From Legionella cherrii (GTDB lineage Bacteria; Pseudomonadota; Gammaproteobacteria; Legionellales; Legionellaceae): 64,000 nucleotides of DNA. Below are positions 19,062 through 27,849 of this stretch, piece by piece (the first letter of the stretch is position 1; every line of letters starts with the position of its first letter). Location of the stretch: assembly GCF_900635815.1 (NCBI RefSeq), contig NZ_LR134173.1, forward strand, positions 2,388,001 through 2,452,000, in the 5' to 3' direction. Below the pieces are notes generated by a model. It made no database searches, had not been told where the DNA came from, and saw only the letters and a program-made list of their open reading frames with translations. The translations under genes and the position numbers were made by a program.

Positions 19062-21152
19062 ATGACTGATTTAAACCTTTACAGAAACATTGGTATCTTC
19101 GCCCACGTAGATGCCGGAAAAACAACCACTACTGAGCGTATTCTTAAGCTCACCGGTAGAATCCACAAAATAGGTGAAGTTCACGATGGTGAATCTACAA
19201 CCGATTTCATGGTGCAAGAAGCGGAGCGTGGTATTACCATCCAGTCAGCTGCAGTTAGTTGCTTCTGGAAAGATCATCGATTCAATATTATCGATACCCC
19301 AGGACACGTTGACTTCACTGTAGAAGTTTATCGTTCACTGAAAGTGCTCGATGGCGGTATCGGGGTATTCTGTGGATCTGGTGGCGTTGAGCCTCAGTCA
19401 GAAACCAACTGGCGCTATGCGAACAATTCAAAAGTATCTCGTTTGATTTTCGTAAACAAACTGGACCGTGTTGGTGCGAACTTCTTGAAAGTAACGGAGC
19501 AAATTAAAAAAGTATTGGGTGCACATCCTTTAATTATGACCTTGCCCATTGGTTATGAAGACAGCTTCGTAGGTGTTGTCGATTTATTAACCCGTAAAGC
19601 GTATGTTTGGGATGAATCTGGTCAGCCAGAAAATTACAAAGTGACTGATGTTCCAGCCGATATGCATGACGACGTTGAAATGTATCGTGCACAATTAATT
19701 GAAACCGCACTTGAAATGGATGATGAGTTGCTGATGGCTTACTTAGAGGGAGAAGAGCCTTCTATAGAAGAAATTAAGCGTTGTATCCGTAAAGGTACGC
19801 TTGAATTAGCTTTCTTCCCAACTTATTGTGGTTCTGCCTTTAAAAATAAAGGAATGCAGCTATTATTGGATGCAGTGGTTGATTATCTGCCTGCTCCCCA
19901 TGAAGTGAACCCACAACCTTTGACTAATGCAGAAGGAGAGCCAAACGGTCAATTCGCTATCGTTTCTCCTGATGAGCCATTCCGTGCCTTGGCATTCAAA
20001 ATTATGGATGACCGTTTTGGTGCGCTAACATTCGTGCGTATCTACTCAGGAAAATTGAATAAAGGAGATACTATTCTTAACTCCTTTACTGGTAAAACTG
20101 AGCGTGTCGGTCGTATGGTAGAGATGCAAGCAAATGAGCGTATTGAATTACAAAGCGCTGAAGCAGGCGACATTATTGCGATTGTAGGCATGAAAAACGT
20201 TCGAACCGGCCATACTCTTTGCGATCCAAATCATGAGTGTACACTGGAAGCGATGGTTTTCCCTGAGCCAGTTATTTCTATTGCAGTTACGCCAAAAGAT
20301 AAAGGCGCTACTGAAAAAATGGCTATTGCTATTGGTAAGATGGTTGCCGAAGATCCAACGTTTAGAGTGGAAACTGATCAAGATTCAGGTGAAACCATTC
20401 TTCGTGGTATGGGTGAATTACATCTTGATATTAAAGTGGATATTCTAAAGCGTACATACGATGTTGAGTTAATCGTAGGTCAGCCACAGGTTGCGTACCG
20501 TGAAACCATAACCAAAACAGTTCAAGACAGCTATACTCATAAAAAACAATCAGGTGGTGCTGGTCAATACGGTAAGATTGATTACACGATTCAACCAGGC
20601 GAGCCAAATAGTGGATTCACATTCATTACCTCCGTTGTGGGTGGAAACGTTCCTAAAGAATTCTTCCCTGCTATTGAGAAAGGATTCCGCTCAATGATGG
20701 ACACGGGTACTTTAGCTGGTTTCCCTGTATTGGATGTTGTCATTGATCTCACCGATGGTGCTTACCATGCTGTGGACTCTTCGGCAATTGCGTTTGAGAT
20801 TGCTGCAAAAGGAGCTTTCCGTCAATCGATGCCCAAAGCTGGTCCACAATTGCTTGAACCAATCATGAAGGTTGACGTTTATAGCACAGAAGAGGATGTC
20901 GGTAATGTGATCGGTGACTTGAACCGTCGTCGTGGCATGATTTCAGGCCAAGAGCCCAGTGCAGCTGGTGTTCGCATTAAAGCCGATGTTCCTCTTTCAG
21001 AAATGTTTGGTTACATCAGTACATTGCGCACCCTGACTTCTGGTCGTGGTCAATTCTCAATGGAATTCTCGCATTATGCTCCTTGCCCAAGCAATGTAGC
21101 TGAAGCAGTAATTGCCAAAGAGAAAGAAAAGAAAGCCGCAGCTATGGCATAA
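19062..21152 (+). CDS. fusA: Elongation factor G (stand-alone copy)
   Basis: 696 residues, normal EF-G length. The GTPase domain has P-loop [13 protein letters not shown] (15-27), G3 DTPGHVDF and G4 NKLDRVG; effector-loop motif RGITIQSAA follows. Domains II-V are complete, including the MGELHLDI and [10 protein letters not shown] segments of domains III/IV and the [18 protein letters not shown]-terminal stretch. EF-G moves tRNA and mRNA through the ribosome at translocation. It is not in an rpsL-rpsG-fusA-tuf operon here, so this is either a second EF-G (FusB / EF-G2 type) or a relocated sole copy; the window cannot decide. A hairpin follows the stop. Confidence 0.93.
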   Translation: MTDLNLYRNIGIFAHVDAGKTTTTERILKLTGRIHKIGEVHDGESTTDFMVQEAERGITIQSAAVSCFWKDHRFNIIDTPGHVDFTVEVYRSLKVLDGGIGVFCGSGGVEPQSETNWRYANNSKVSRLIFVNKLDRVGANFLKVTEQIKKVLGAHPLIMTLPIGYEDSFVGVVDLLTRKAYVWDESGQPENYKVTDVPADMHDDVEMYRAQLIETALEMDDELLMAYLEGEEPSIEEIKRCIRKGTLELAFFPTYCGSAFKNKGMQLLLDAVVDYLPAPHEVNPQPLTNAEGEPNGQFAIVSPDEPFRALAFKIMDDRFGALTFVRIYSGKLNKGDTILNSFTGKTERVGRMVEMQANERIELQSAEAGDIIAIVGMKNVRTGHTLCDPNHECTLEAMVFPEPVISIAVTPKDKGATEKMAIAIGKMVAEDPTFRVETDQDSGETILRGMGELHLDIKVDILKRTYDVELIVGQPQVAYRETITKTVQDSYTHKKQSGGAGQYGKIDYTIQPGEPNSGFTFITSVVGGNVPKEFFPAIEKGFRSMMDTGTLAGFPVLDVVIDLTDGAYHAVDSSAIAFEIAAKGAFRQSMPKAGPQLLEPIMKVDVYSTEEDVGNVIGDLNRRRGMISGQEPSAAGVRIKADVPLSEMFGYISTLRTLTSGRGQFSMEFSHYAPCPSNVAEAVIAKEKEKKAAAMA

Positions 21153-21170
21153 GATAGTTAGTAATTTTGA

Positions 21171-21201
21171 AAAGCACTGTCAGATGTTCTGACGGTGCTT
21201 T
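21171..21201 (+). terminator. Terminator-like hairpin after EF-G gene
   Basis: AAAGCACTGTCAGA (21171-21184), loop TGT, then TCTGACGGTGCTTT (21188-21201): a 14-bp stem with one G-U pair. It starts 19 bp after the fusA stop. The T-run is short, so termination may be partial. Confidence 0.6.
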
Positions 21202-21332
21202 CAAAAATCCAATAAATCAGCTTATTCTCGAAATTTAGATCCCAGTTAAATCTAACTTTTAAGCCAATTGCAAATTAACTTACAAAAACGACAGATAGAA
21301 TCAACTCCTGAAATTAAATGAACACTTAATTT

Positions 21333-21629
21333 CTAGGATGGACGCATAGCTAAGCTTGCTTTAGAAAGAATTTCGGCTTCTTGAGTTGAGCAGTATTTTG
21401 AATTGTACTCAAATAGCGCAAACCAAGTTGACGGATTGATCACTGAGTAAGAGCCATTAACAACTTCAAATCTGTCGTTAAACTTTTTTACAGCATCCTC
21501 TAACCCTAGTACTATTGGAACGGCGAGTGCGACCCAGTTCCAATAAATTTCTATAAATTCAGGATTCTCAGAATCATTACACTCTTCAAGCTTGTTTTTT
21601 TCTGAATTCATTTTAAAAAATCGAGTCAT
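21333..21629 (-). CDS. Hypothetical protein, 98 aa
   Basis: 98 residues, no recognised family. An acidic start (SEKNKLEECNDSENPEF) is followed by a moderately hydrophobic stretch, WNWVALAVPIVLGLED, too short and interrupted to be a confident membrane helix, and a polar C-terminus. Start at 21629 or M7 at 21611; neither has a good ribosome site. Convergent with fusA. Coding status is probable but not certain. Confidence 0.5.
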   Translation of the reverse strand: MTRFFKMNSEKNKLEECNDSENPEFIEIYWNWVALAVPIVLGLEDAVKKFNDRFEVVNGSYSVINPSTWFALFEYNSKYCSTQEAEILSKASLAMRPS

Positions 21630-21838
21630 GATCAGATGGTTCTTAAAAAGAAATTAACAAAATTTAACATATAGCTTTTTATAATTCCATGAATAGATAA
21701 TTATCCCTTCTGGAAACACACTTTTTGTGTTCTATTATTATTAATTGCAATAATGGAACAACCCATTGGCATCATCCAACAAGAGGAATTATAAGAGACA
21801 GGTGCTCTTGATAAGACAAATAGGGTAGCACTGCTTCT

Positions 21839-22027
21839 TTATTTTTCTTCTTTTTTTTCCAAATGATGAGCATCCAAATATCGTTCCTGACGTTCATTTT
21901 CTTGCTTCTCTATCTGTTTTTCTTTTTTCGTTCTTCCAAATTTAATGCGATTTTCTGTAGCTTTTTTATCCTTTTCCAAACGAATTTTAGCCTTTCTTTT
22001 TTTATTAAAATTAATAATGTCTACCAT
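21839..22027 (-). CDS. DUF4169-family small basic protein
   Basis: 62 residues from MVDIINFNKKRKAKIRLEKD; this ATG at 22027 follows a GAGAA site and matches the family start, unlike the one five codons upstream. The body contains ATENRIKFGRTKKEKQ and ends in a DAHHLEKK stretch: the N-x-x-K-K-x-K-A start, NRxxFGRTKxEK core and xxLDxHxL end are the DUF4169 pattern as I know it. It is a highly charged, helical, soluble protein of unknown function, probably binding nucleic acid or a partner. Monocistronic, downstream of the KAS III-like gene on the same strand. Confidence 0.8.
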   Translation of the reverse strand: MVDIINFNKKRKAKIRLEKDKKATENRIKFGRTKKEKQIEKQENERQERYLDAHHLEKKEEK

Positions 22028-22185
22028 GGTATTCTCTATCATGTATGTTGTTTTATACTATAGCGCATAAAAACACGCGAAATCATCTAAATACACAAAT
22101 TCATCAAAACACAAGAGTATTTCTATTTATTGAAGATTCAACTTGATAATTGCTCAAACATTCGCTCATAGGGTGAGTACATGCC

Positions 22186-22212
22186 ATAAAAAATGGGCCA
22201 AAAGGCCCATTT
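22186..22212 (-). terminator. Rho-independent terminator of the KAS III-like gene
   Basis: On the minus strand, AAATGGGCC, loop TTTT, GGCCCATTT form a perfect 9-bp stem (22191-22212) followed by a T-run reaching 22188. It lies 7 bp after the stop at 22219. Confidence 0.85.
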
Positions 22213-22218
22213 CAAGAG

Positions 22219-23352
22219 TTAAATTTTTAGTTTGGCGACACTACCACTAAATCCCACCCCAAAAGAAATAAGCAATAAAGTACCATTTACTTTTTGCTGA
22301 TTGATCAGTCTTTCCAGCATAAATCCTATGGAACAGGAAGATAAGTTGCCATAATTTTTAAGCACAAAATAAGAAACGGACATTTTATCCATTTGATCAT
22401 CCAACATCAGATTTTTTTGGACAGCACTAATTATTTTTTTGCTTCCAGTATGAATTAAATAAAAATTAATATCCTCTTGTGTTAGATGGTCATTATTTTG
22501 ACTTATAGCTTGGCGTAATAACAACTCACTATATCGCGCTCCACGTGCAGGAACCACCTTGCCCAACGTATATTGGGGAAAGTTTTGATAACATGGAATC
22601 TTGCTTCCGCCTTCATTCATGCAGAGTATCTCACTGTCACTCGCATCAATATTGGTCAAGTGATATGATTCAAAACTATCCTCTTGAGTTCCGTGACCTA
22701 ATAGCAATGAAACAGCCCCATCACCGAATAAATAGCTATTAATCAAATTATTTAATGCCATCTGTGCCTCTTTTTGTTCAGTAACATCCTGAATTTCCTT
22801 TATTTCACCAAAAGAAACTATAGACTTATTGGCAAGCACAGATGAAACCATGGCGGTATGGGTTTCAGCAACAGAAATAACTACATGTTTATGAGGGTGT
22901 GCTTTTAAAAAGTAAGAGGCAATCTCAAAGGCCTTTATTAAAGCGCTACATCCTTGGTTTTGCATGTTAATGATATTAATATCATGCGGCATCATATCAT
23001 CATCCATCATAGAAATAAGCTCATATGCCATACAGGGTAAAGGCCTTTCGGCAGTATTGGTGACCGCTATCAGTAAACCAACATCTAAATCGTGAGGAAA
23101 TTGCGCTAAACATTTTCGGATTGAATTTGCGCCCAATTCATTCACACCAGACATCAGCTTACGTTGTTCTTCACCAGCTAGATATTGGGGATAATTTTCA
23201 ACAACTGAATATCGTTTATCTATATCCATCGATTGAAGCATATCAATTACTTGAGTGCTAAGATGTCCTGATGCTTTATCCAGAAGGTCTTTGCTTGCTA
23301 CACACTGTTGAGGTAAATCAGATGCAACACTTAAAATCTCTAAAGAGCCCAT
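22219..23352 (-). CDS. Ketoacyl-ACP synthase III / type III polyketide synthase-like thiolase-fold enzyme
   Basis: 377 residues from MGSLEILSVASDL; GGGAG lies 8 bases before the ATG at 23352, whereas the longer frame would need a TTG. The catalytic triad of condensing enzymes is visible: Cys135 in NMQNQGCSALIKAFEIA, His301 in FYLIHTGSKKI and Asn336 in NYGNLSSCSIGF (the GN-L-S-S form is characteristic of chalcone-synthase-like and KAS III enzymes). C-terminal FGVGFSGSVAKLKI completes the fold. Such enzymes perform decarboxylative condensation of an acyl primer with malonyl units. No acyl carrier, tailoring or other PKS gene is adjacent, so product and pathway are unknown. A strong terminator follows. 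Confidence 0.82.
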   Translation of the reverse strand: MGSLEILSVASDLPQQCVASKDLLDKASGHLSTQVIDMLQSMDIDKRYSVVENYPQYLAGEEQRKLMSGVNELGANSIRKCLAQFPHDLDVGLLIAVTNTAERPLPCMAYELISMMDDDMMPHDINIINMQNQGCSALIKAFEIASYFLKAHPHKHVVISVAETHTAMVSSVLANKSIVSFGEIKEIQDVTEQKEAQMALNNLINSYLFGDGAVSLLLGHGTQEDSFESYHLTNIDASDSEILCMNEGGSKIPCYQNFPQYTLGKVVPARGARYSELLLRQAISQNNDHLTQEDINFYLIHTGSKKIISAVQKNLMLDDQMDKMSVSYFVLKNYGNLSSCSIGFMLERLINQQKVNGTLLLISFGVGFSGSVAKLKI

Positions 23353-24030
23353 ACCATTTTCTCCCAATTAATGTTAACCAGGTTAAAAATAAGGTCTATG
23401 CAGTGATTTTATTTTTTATGATGTTGTTTTTAAGAATCAAAACTCGACACAGCCATGAACAACAATGAAATTGCCAACTAACCAGTTATATACATCAAAC
23501 TGTTTTAACCAAATAACTCTTGATGGAAAACCAACAAGTAGTATTTTTGAATGTAGCACATATTTGTACAAATTGTGCAACTGCTAACAAAAAAATTACA
23601 AAAAACATATTTTAGCAAGCTCATTATGGGTTTTTACCTTTAAAATTCATTTATAATCATCTCTGAGTGAAAAAATGGGCTTATTAAATCCAATACCCAA
23701 AAATTGATTTGCAGTGCAGCATTTTTTTAGAACTCAGCTAACCATTTGTTTCGTTCTATCTATAAAAAAGGGCATTTTGATATTTACAATCGTCGGCATT
23801 GATCTATTGTTTTTTAAGGATCGATTCGGTGAACGACTGATGGCAAACCTAGGTATCGTTCTACTTTTTACTACCTATTAATCACGATTCATCAAATAAA
23901 GGGTTCTAGAAACATTTTGTCTACCCTTATGGAGCACGATTTAAAGATTTTTTGTAATATGGTTTGATGTTTTTTAAGTATGGATTGAGACTATAACCTG
24001 GCGACATAAGCAACAGGCTGCTTCAACACG
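23353..24030. other. Long intergenic region, no gene found
   Basis: 678 bp, AT-rich. I find no frame with a ribosome site or protein-like composition. Very likely holds the promoter of the KAS III-like gene and the downstream end of the next gene. A motif TTTGTACAAATTGTGCAA near 23567 is a partial palindrome but cannot be assigned. Confidence 0.3.
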
Positions 24031-25206
24031 TCATTTGGAGCTAGGGAAAACTTCCCGAGGGGCCAGATCAACCCGCCTCAAGTTTGCACGCAGCTGCGTG
24101 AGTTCGCCAGTTCTGACTTTATCAAGCTGCACTAAGGCTGCCAAATCATAGATCGCAGAAGCTGTTGCCCACCCAACGACACCGCCTACAGGCTGCATGG
24201 CCCCACGAATCACAAAATCAATAACTCGATTAGCAGAGTCCGAAATGACAAAGGGAAACCAAGAGTCCTCTTTTCGCGTTCTATAATTGTAGAAGCTTAA
24301 CTCCCGTGGCAAGGTTTTTTCCTTAAACGTAGGCAGCGGGTCAAATGCACGGTCTTTCCGGCAATATTCATTAGCTACATGGACAGGTACATCGCGCTGC
24401 AAGATACCTACTTTCCTCCAGGCAACCTCCATAGCATCCCAATTTCGTGTACTCAACCAGACGTCGTAACCCTTAATATAATTTTCTAGAGCTGTTTTGA
24501 GGGGGGTAAAATCAAAATGTTTGGAACCCTTTATCTCGACGCCATGTTGTATGTACGTCAAGCCATTCACTTCGATATCCTCACAGCGCTTGAGCATAGC
24601 TGCTCTGGTTTCTGCGTCCATGTATTTTTCCAGCATACGGCACATGTGAGTGTCCTTTGCCCAGTAGGCGTATTCATATGCTGTGATGTTTTTAAAGGTT
24701 CTACCCGAATAGTCAGTTAATGTGCCACACTGTAATTGCAATTCAGGGTGCATATCGACTATCTTTTCTGCTCTATCCTGTTGTCCAGTTGCTGTATTCA
24801 ACAACAATAAAGAGAGTAAATCACCCAGTCGATTGGGTTGGAATAGGGCATGTGCTCTTTTGTGTGTTCTTATTAGTGCGCTGATATCTTTATCTGTTTT
24901 GGGGTCTTTCTTTTTGAGAAAGTCGCCAATTCTTGTAAGAGTCTCGTGAGAAATGGTTTCGAAGTAAGGAAATTGATTCATCAAATCAATTATCTCTTGC
25001 GGCAGGTCGTGAATCTCAGATAAATTACTAATCAATTCAAGTTGCTGATTTGGAAGCAAATGATGAAAATTCAAAAATTGATTTTTAATTTTATTGGGTA
25101 TGCCTGTGAATGCAGTATTGTTTTCTTTAATCTGTTTGACAACTTTTGCATATGACAATTCAAAATGAGTGCCTAGTTCTGGCTTTTCAATTTTGTATTC
25201 TGCCAT
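24031..25206 (-). CDS. Candidate Dot/Icm effector with ankyrin-like segment, 391 aa
   Basis: 391 residues, cytosolic. The first third is helical (LPNQQLELISNLSEIHDLPQ). The middle contains LLSLLLLNTATGQQDRAEKIV followed by DYSGRTFKNITAYEYAYWAKD and THMCRMLEKYM; this arrangement, a short repeat ending in a T-AYEYAYWA-type turn, recurs in several Legionella and Coxiella proteins and resembles a degenerate ankyrin repeat. The last 60 residues contain a mildly hydrophobic stretch, PVGGVVGWATASAIYDLAALV, that may be membrane-associated. The 3' half of the gene is clearly more GC-rich than its surroundings, a possible sign of acquisition. Function unknown; effector status is inference. Confidence 0.7.
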   Translation of the reverse strand: MAEYKIEKPELGTHFELSYAKVVKQIKENNTAFTGIPNKIKNQFLNFHHLLPNQQLELISNLSEIHDLPQEIIDLMNQFPYFETISHETLTRIGDFLKKKDPKTDKDISALIRTHKRAHALFQPNRLGDLLSLLLLNTATGQQDRAEKIVDMHPELQLQCGTLTDYSGRTFKNITAYEYAYWAKDTHMCRMLEKYMDAETRAAMLKRCEDIEVNGLTYIQHGVEIKGSKHFDFTPLKTALENYIKGYDVWLSTRNWDAMEVAWRKVGILQRDVPVHVANEYCRKDRAFDPLPTFKEKTLPRELSFYNYRTRKEDSWFPFVISDSANRVIDFVIRGAMQPVGGVVGWATASAIYDLAALVQLDKVRTGELTQLRANLRRVDLAPREVFPSSK

Positions 25207-25370
25207 GTCAAAACACGCTCAAGTGATTTAGTTGGTGACTGATTGTATCACAAAATGCTCTTTATGTGTAATAAGTGATTAAAAAGGCCGTTATTATATC
25301 TTTAAGGGATATAGAATTGATTTCTAAAAAACTATGAATATTCGATTCGATGATGAAAAGTGTAGCAATC

Positions 25371-25712
25371 TTAGTAAGACTGGATCTCAATGTTGAGCAT
25401 GCGGCAAGCATTTAAGATTTCTTCAACGCACAACTCATTATCATTAGAATAATAAAAAAAGTCTCTGTGAATGTTACTACTGATAGAATTTAACGAGCAG
25501 CCATAAATCGAAGAAATGGCACTCTGCCTGCCGTCTGAAAGACTCACTCTGCTGTAGTCACTGGATAAAAAACAGGTCATTTCTGGGTTATTAGAAAAAA
25601 TGGAAGTTAAAAAAAATGAGTTAAAGCACTGACACGCGAATACATTGTTATGAAACAATAAAACAATTGTAATCAATATGATTAAAAAATTATTTTTAAA
25701 AGTGAGTATCAT
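25371..25712 (-). CDS. Small secreted hypothetical protein, 113 aa
   Basis: 113 residues from MILTFKNN; the ATG at 25712 follows GAGG by 8 bases, while the longer reading starts with GTG. The first 28 residues form a signal peptide (hydrophobic NFLIILITIVLLFHNNVFA then CQC). The mature part contains six cysteines (CQC, TCFL, YGCSL, ELCVEEILNACR), suggesting disulfides in the periplasm or outside the cell. If the Cys immediately after the signal is lipidated it would be a lipoprotein, but the NVFAC pattern fits a lipobox only loosely. No family recognised. Confidence 0.65.
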   Translation of the reverse strand: MILTFKNNFLIILITIVLLFHNNVFACQCFNSFFLTSIFSNNPEMTCFLSSDYSRVSLSDGRQSAISSIYGCSLNSISSNIHRDFFYYSNDNELCVEEILNACRMLNIEIQSY

Positions 25713-25782
25713 GATCAGCACCTCAGCAAATCCATTTACTAAATTATAGAATACTGATTCTTACATACTCATTTTATACGGT

Positions 25783-26271
25783 TCATTGAAGAATATATTG
25801 AGGCTTACTGTTTATCTGTTCATCACAAAATTGAACTAAACCCTGAATACGGTATTGATCCAACAGAGTAAAAAAAGAAGGATGGGGCAGATCGATATTA
25901 TTATTTTTTATGAAATTATGGACTGCTTTTCCATATTGTTTCATTTTACGCTCATGGTACATGTTCTTTCCACGGCTAAAGATTTGATTGGAGTTACATA
26001 GTTCTAAATCTTTGTGAGCAGTTGTTTCTGCTGTTTCTTGGCTTTCAGATTCTAAAGCAACATCAATTAGACTTTTCCCGGCATAATGATCATAAAAACT
26101 GTCAAAAGCATTTTGGCCTTCTCTCAAAAGAAGATAAGTTGCTTCATAATCTGAAAGCCAAGCTCCAGCTGAATTATTATCAAAACAACATTATTTTAAC
26201 CTCCAAAGAGATTTGGCTGATTTGCGTGAGGCATGCCGTACATTAGCATTAAAATAAGAGAAAATATTCAT
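25783..26271 (-). pseudogene. Orphan gene interrupted by one in-frame stop
   Basis: A single minus-strand frame runs from ATG 26271 to the stop at 25783 and would encode 162 residues, except for one TAA at 26191-26193. Before it lies MNIFSYFNANVRHASRKSAKSLWRLK, protein-like; after it CCFDNNSAGAWLSDYEATYLLLREGQNAFDSFYDHYAGKSL continues in the same frame, also protein-like. Both halves being open in one frame argues for a recent nonsense mutation. The downstream piece alone could start at the TTG of 26127, and a GGAGG site precedes an out-of-phase ATG at 26190, so a shortened product (114 residues) is conceivable. The sequence GQNAFDSFYDHYAGKSLIDVAL looks ankyrin-like. Function unknown. Confidence 0.6.
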
Positions 26272-26450
26272 TTAAAGAATCACACAAGAATCAAGGAAAA
26301 TGAGGAGTAGATAACTCAAAATAGCTCATAGTGAATAAAAAATCACTTTAAAATGATACCTTAGAAAAAAATTTTCTAAAAAATTTTTGTTCAGGAAGTG
26401 ATGACCTTAATCAGCCTGATGAGCCAAAATGTGTAAGGAAGGTAAATAGT

Positions 26451-27620
26451 ATGAAATTAAGTGACAATGGCAAGACTCTCCTTGAAGTTACTGAGGGTGA
26501 TATCAAAGAAGATGGTTCGTTTGATATTCCGGCAGGGGTTACCTCTATTGGAGCAGGGGCATTTAGAGGTTGCAGCGGTTTACAGAACATCACCATCCCC
26601 GCAGGGGTTACCTCTATTGGAAGGGCAGCATTTAGAGCTTGCAGTGGCTTACAGAACATCACCATTCCACAAGGGATTGCTTCTATTGGAGAAGGAGCAT
26701 TTTATGACTGCAGCGGTTTACAGAGTATCACCATACCCGAAGGGGTAACCTCTATTAAAGATGGGGCATTTGAGGGTTGCATTGGCTTACAGAGCATCAC
26801 CATACCCAAAGGAGTAACCTCTATTGGAGACGCGGCATTTGCTTATTGCAGCGGTTTACAGAGCATCACCATTCCCATAGGGGTTACCTCAATAGGAAAA
26901 TGGGCATTTGCTTATTGCAGCGGTTTACAGAGCATCATCATTCCCCTAGGGGTTACCTCTATTGGAAATGCGACATTTGAGGGGTGCAGTGGATTACAGA
27001 GCATCACCATTCCCATAGGGGTTACCTCTATTAAAGTATGGGCATTTAGCGGTTGCAGTGGTTTACAGAGCATTACTATTCCCGCAGGAGTTTCCTCTAT
27101 TGGAAGCGATGCATTTTATGGATGCCCCAACTTGGATAGTATCGTGATCGCAAGCCAAAGTGAGGCGGTTAGAAACAGCATTGCTTCGTTATTACCTGAT
27201 GATTTAAAGTCCAAAGTAATCTTAAAGGAGCTTGCGGACGAGGTTTTTAAATTTCGCGATGCAGAACTGTCGCGTTTGCTGCAAGTTCCTGAAACCAATC
27301 CTTTATTTCGTTTTTTTAATATGAAGTCACACCACAGTTCGCGGGTTAAAGGGGCAAATGGAGTGGAAGGAGAGTGCAGCAAACTACCTGATGAACTGTT
27401 GCAGACGATAAATCGTTTTAGTGGCGATAATCGCTATTACCAAAAAGCCCAAAGACGCATACGGGGTTTGCCTTTGCCTGCGAATGCAGATGCAGTGCGG
27501 GATTATAAAAACAAGATAACCGCAATCGTCAATGAATCCATGAGCAAGGCAAAAGAATTTTCGCAGCGTATTGATGAGGCGCCTGATAACAGAGCAATAC
27601 AGTGGTGTACTATTCTTTAG
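26451..27620 (+). CDS. BspA-type leucine-rich-repeat protein 1, with C-terminal CTIL box
   Basis: 389 residues. After a short leader (MKLSDNGKTLLEVTEGD) come nine LRR units of 23 residues (IPAGVTSIGxxAFxxCSGLQxIT), the BspA/LRR_5 type, at residues 26-232. The 150-residue C-terminal domain (EAVRNSIASLLPDDLKSK, then VFKFRDAELSRLL, PETNPLFRFFNMKSHHSSR, LPDELLQTINRFSGDNRYYQ) is helical and shared with the two paralogues. The gene ends in ...AIQWCTIL; CTIL has CaaX-box form (Cys, two others, X=Leu), which host geranylgeranyltransferase I could modify. The last residues differ from both paralogues. No signal peptide; probable Dot/Icm effector by family and context. AAGGAAGG precedes the ATG. Confidence 0.85.
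   Translation: MKLSDNGKTLLEVTEGDIKEDGSFDIPAGVTSIGAGAFRGCSGLQNITIPAGVTSIGRAAFRACSGLQNITIPQGIASIGEGAFYDCSGLQSITIPEGVTSIKDGAFEGCIGLQSITIPKGVTSIGDAAFAYCSGLQSITIPIGVTSIGKWAFAYCSGLQSIIIPLGVTSIGNATFEGCSGLQSITIPIGVTSIKVWAFSGCSGLQSITIPAGVSSIGSDAFYGCPNLDSIVIASQSEAVRNSIASLLPDDLKSKVILKELADEVFKFRDAELSRLLQVPETNPLFRFFNMKSHHSSRVKGANGVEGECSKLPDELLQTINRFSGDNRYYQKAQRRIRGLPLPANADAVRDYKNKITAIVNESMSKAKEFSQRIDEAPDNRAIQWCTIL
26526..27146 (+). repeat. Nine tandem 69-bp LRR units in LRR gene 1
   Basis: Nine consecutive 69-bp units encode 23-residue LRRs. They share most bases and are interrupted only by single-codon changes at the variable x positions. Confidence 0.9.
27151..27553 (+). repeat. Direct repeat, copy A (3' part of LRR gene 1)
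   Basis: Identical over 403 bp to 28550-28952 (offset 1399, the same as the offset of the two start codons), indicating recent duplication or gene conversion. Confidence 0.85.
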
Positions 27621-27718
27621 CGGAATAATGCCTTTTAAGTCATTCCGGGATTCATTCTCGTAGATTCACCGCTGGAGTAGGTAAAGATCCCTGGCTTTTA
27701 TGTTAATCATCACTCTTA

Positions 27719-27727
27719 TGGTATAAT
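27719..27727 (+). promoter_or_regulatory. Extended -10 promoter of LRR gene 2
   Basis: TGGTATAAT (TGnTATAAT). The same motif with the same upstream ATCAC-CTTA context appears before LRR gene 3 (31162-31170). No clear -35 box. The leader from about 27790 to the ATG, including GTAAGGAAGG, is also shared with LRR gene 1. Confidence 0.65.
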
Positions 27728-27849
27728 GCGCAAAAATAGATCAGAAAAGACATAATAATATCAAAAATCACTTGAAATTTTTTTAGCTCTGGAGGTGATC
27801 AAGTCTTTATCAGCCTGATGAGCGAAAATGTGTAAGGAAGGAAAATAGT

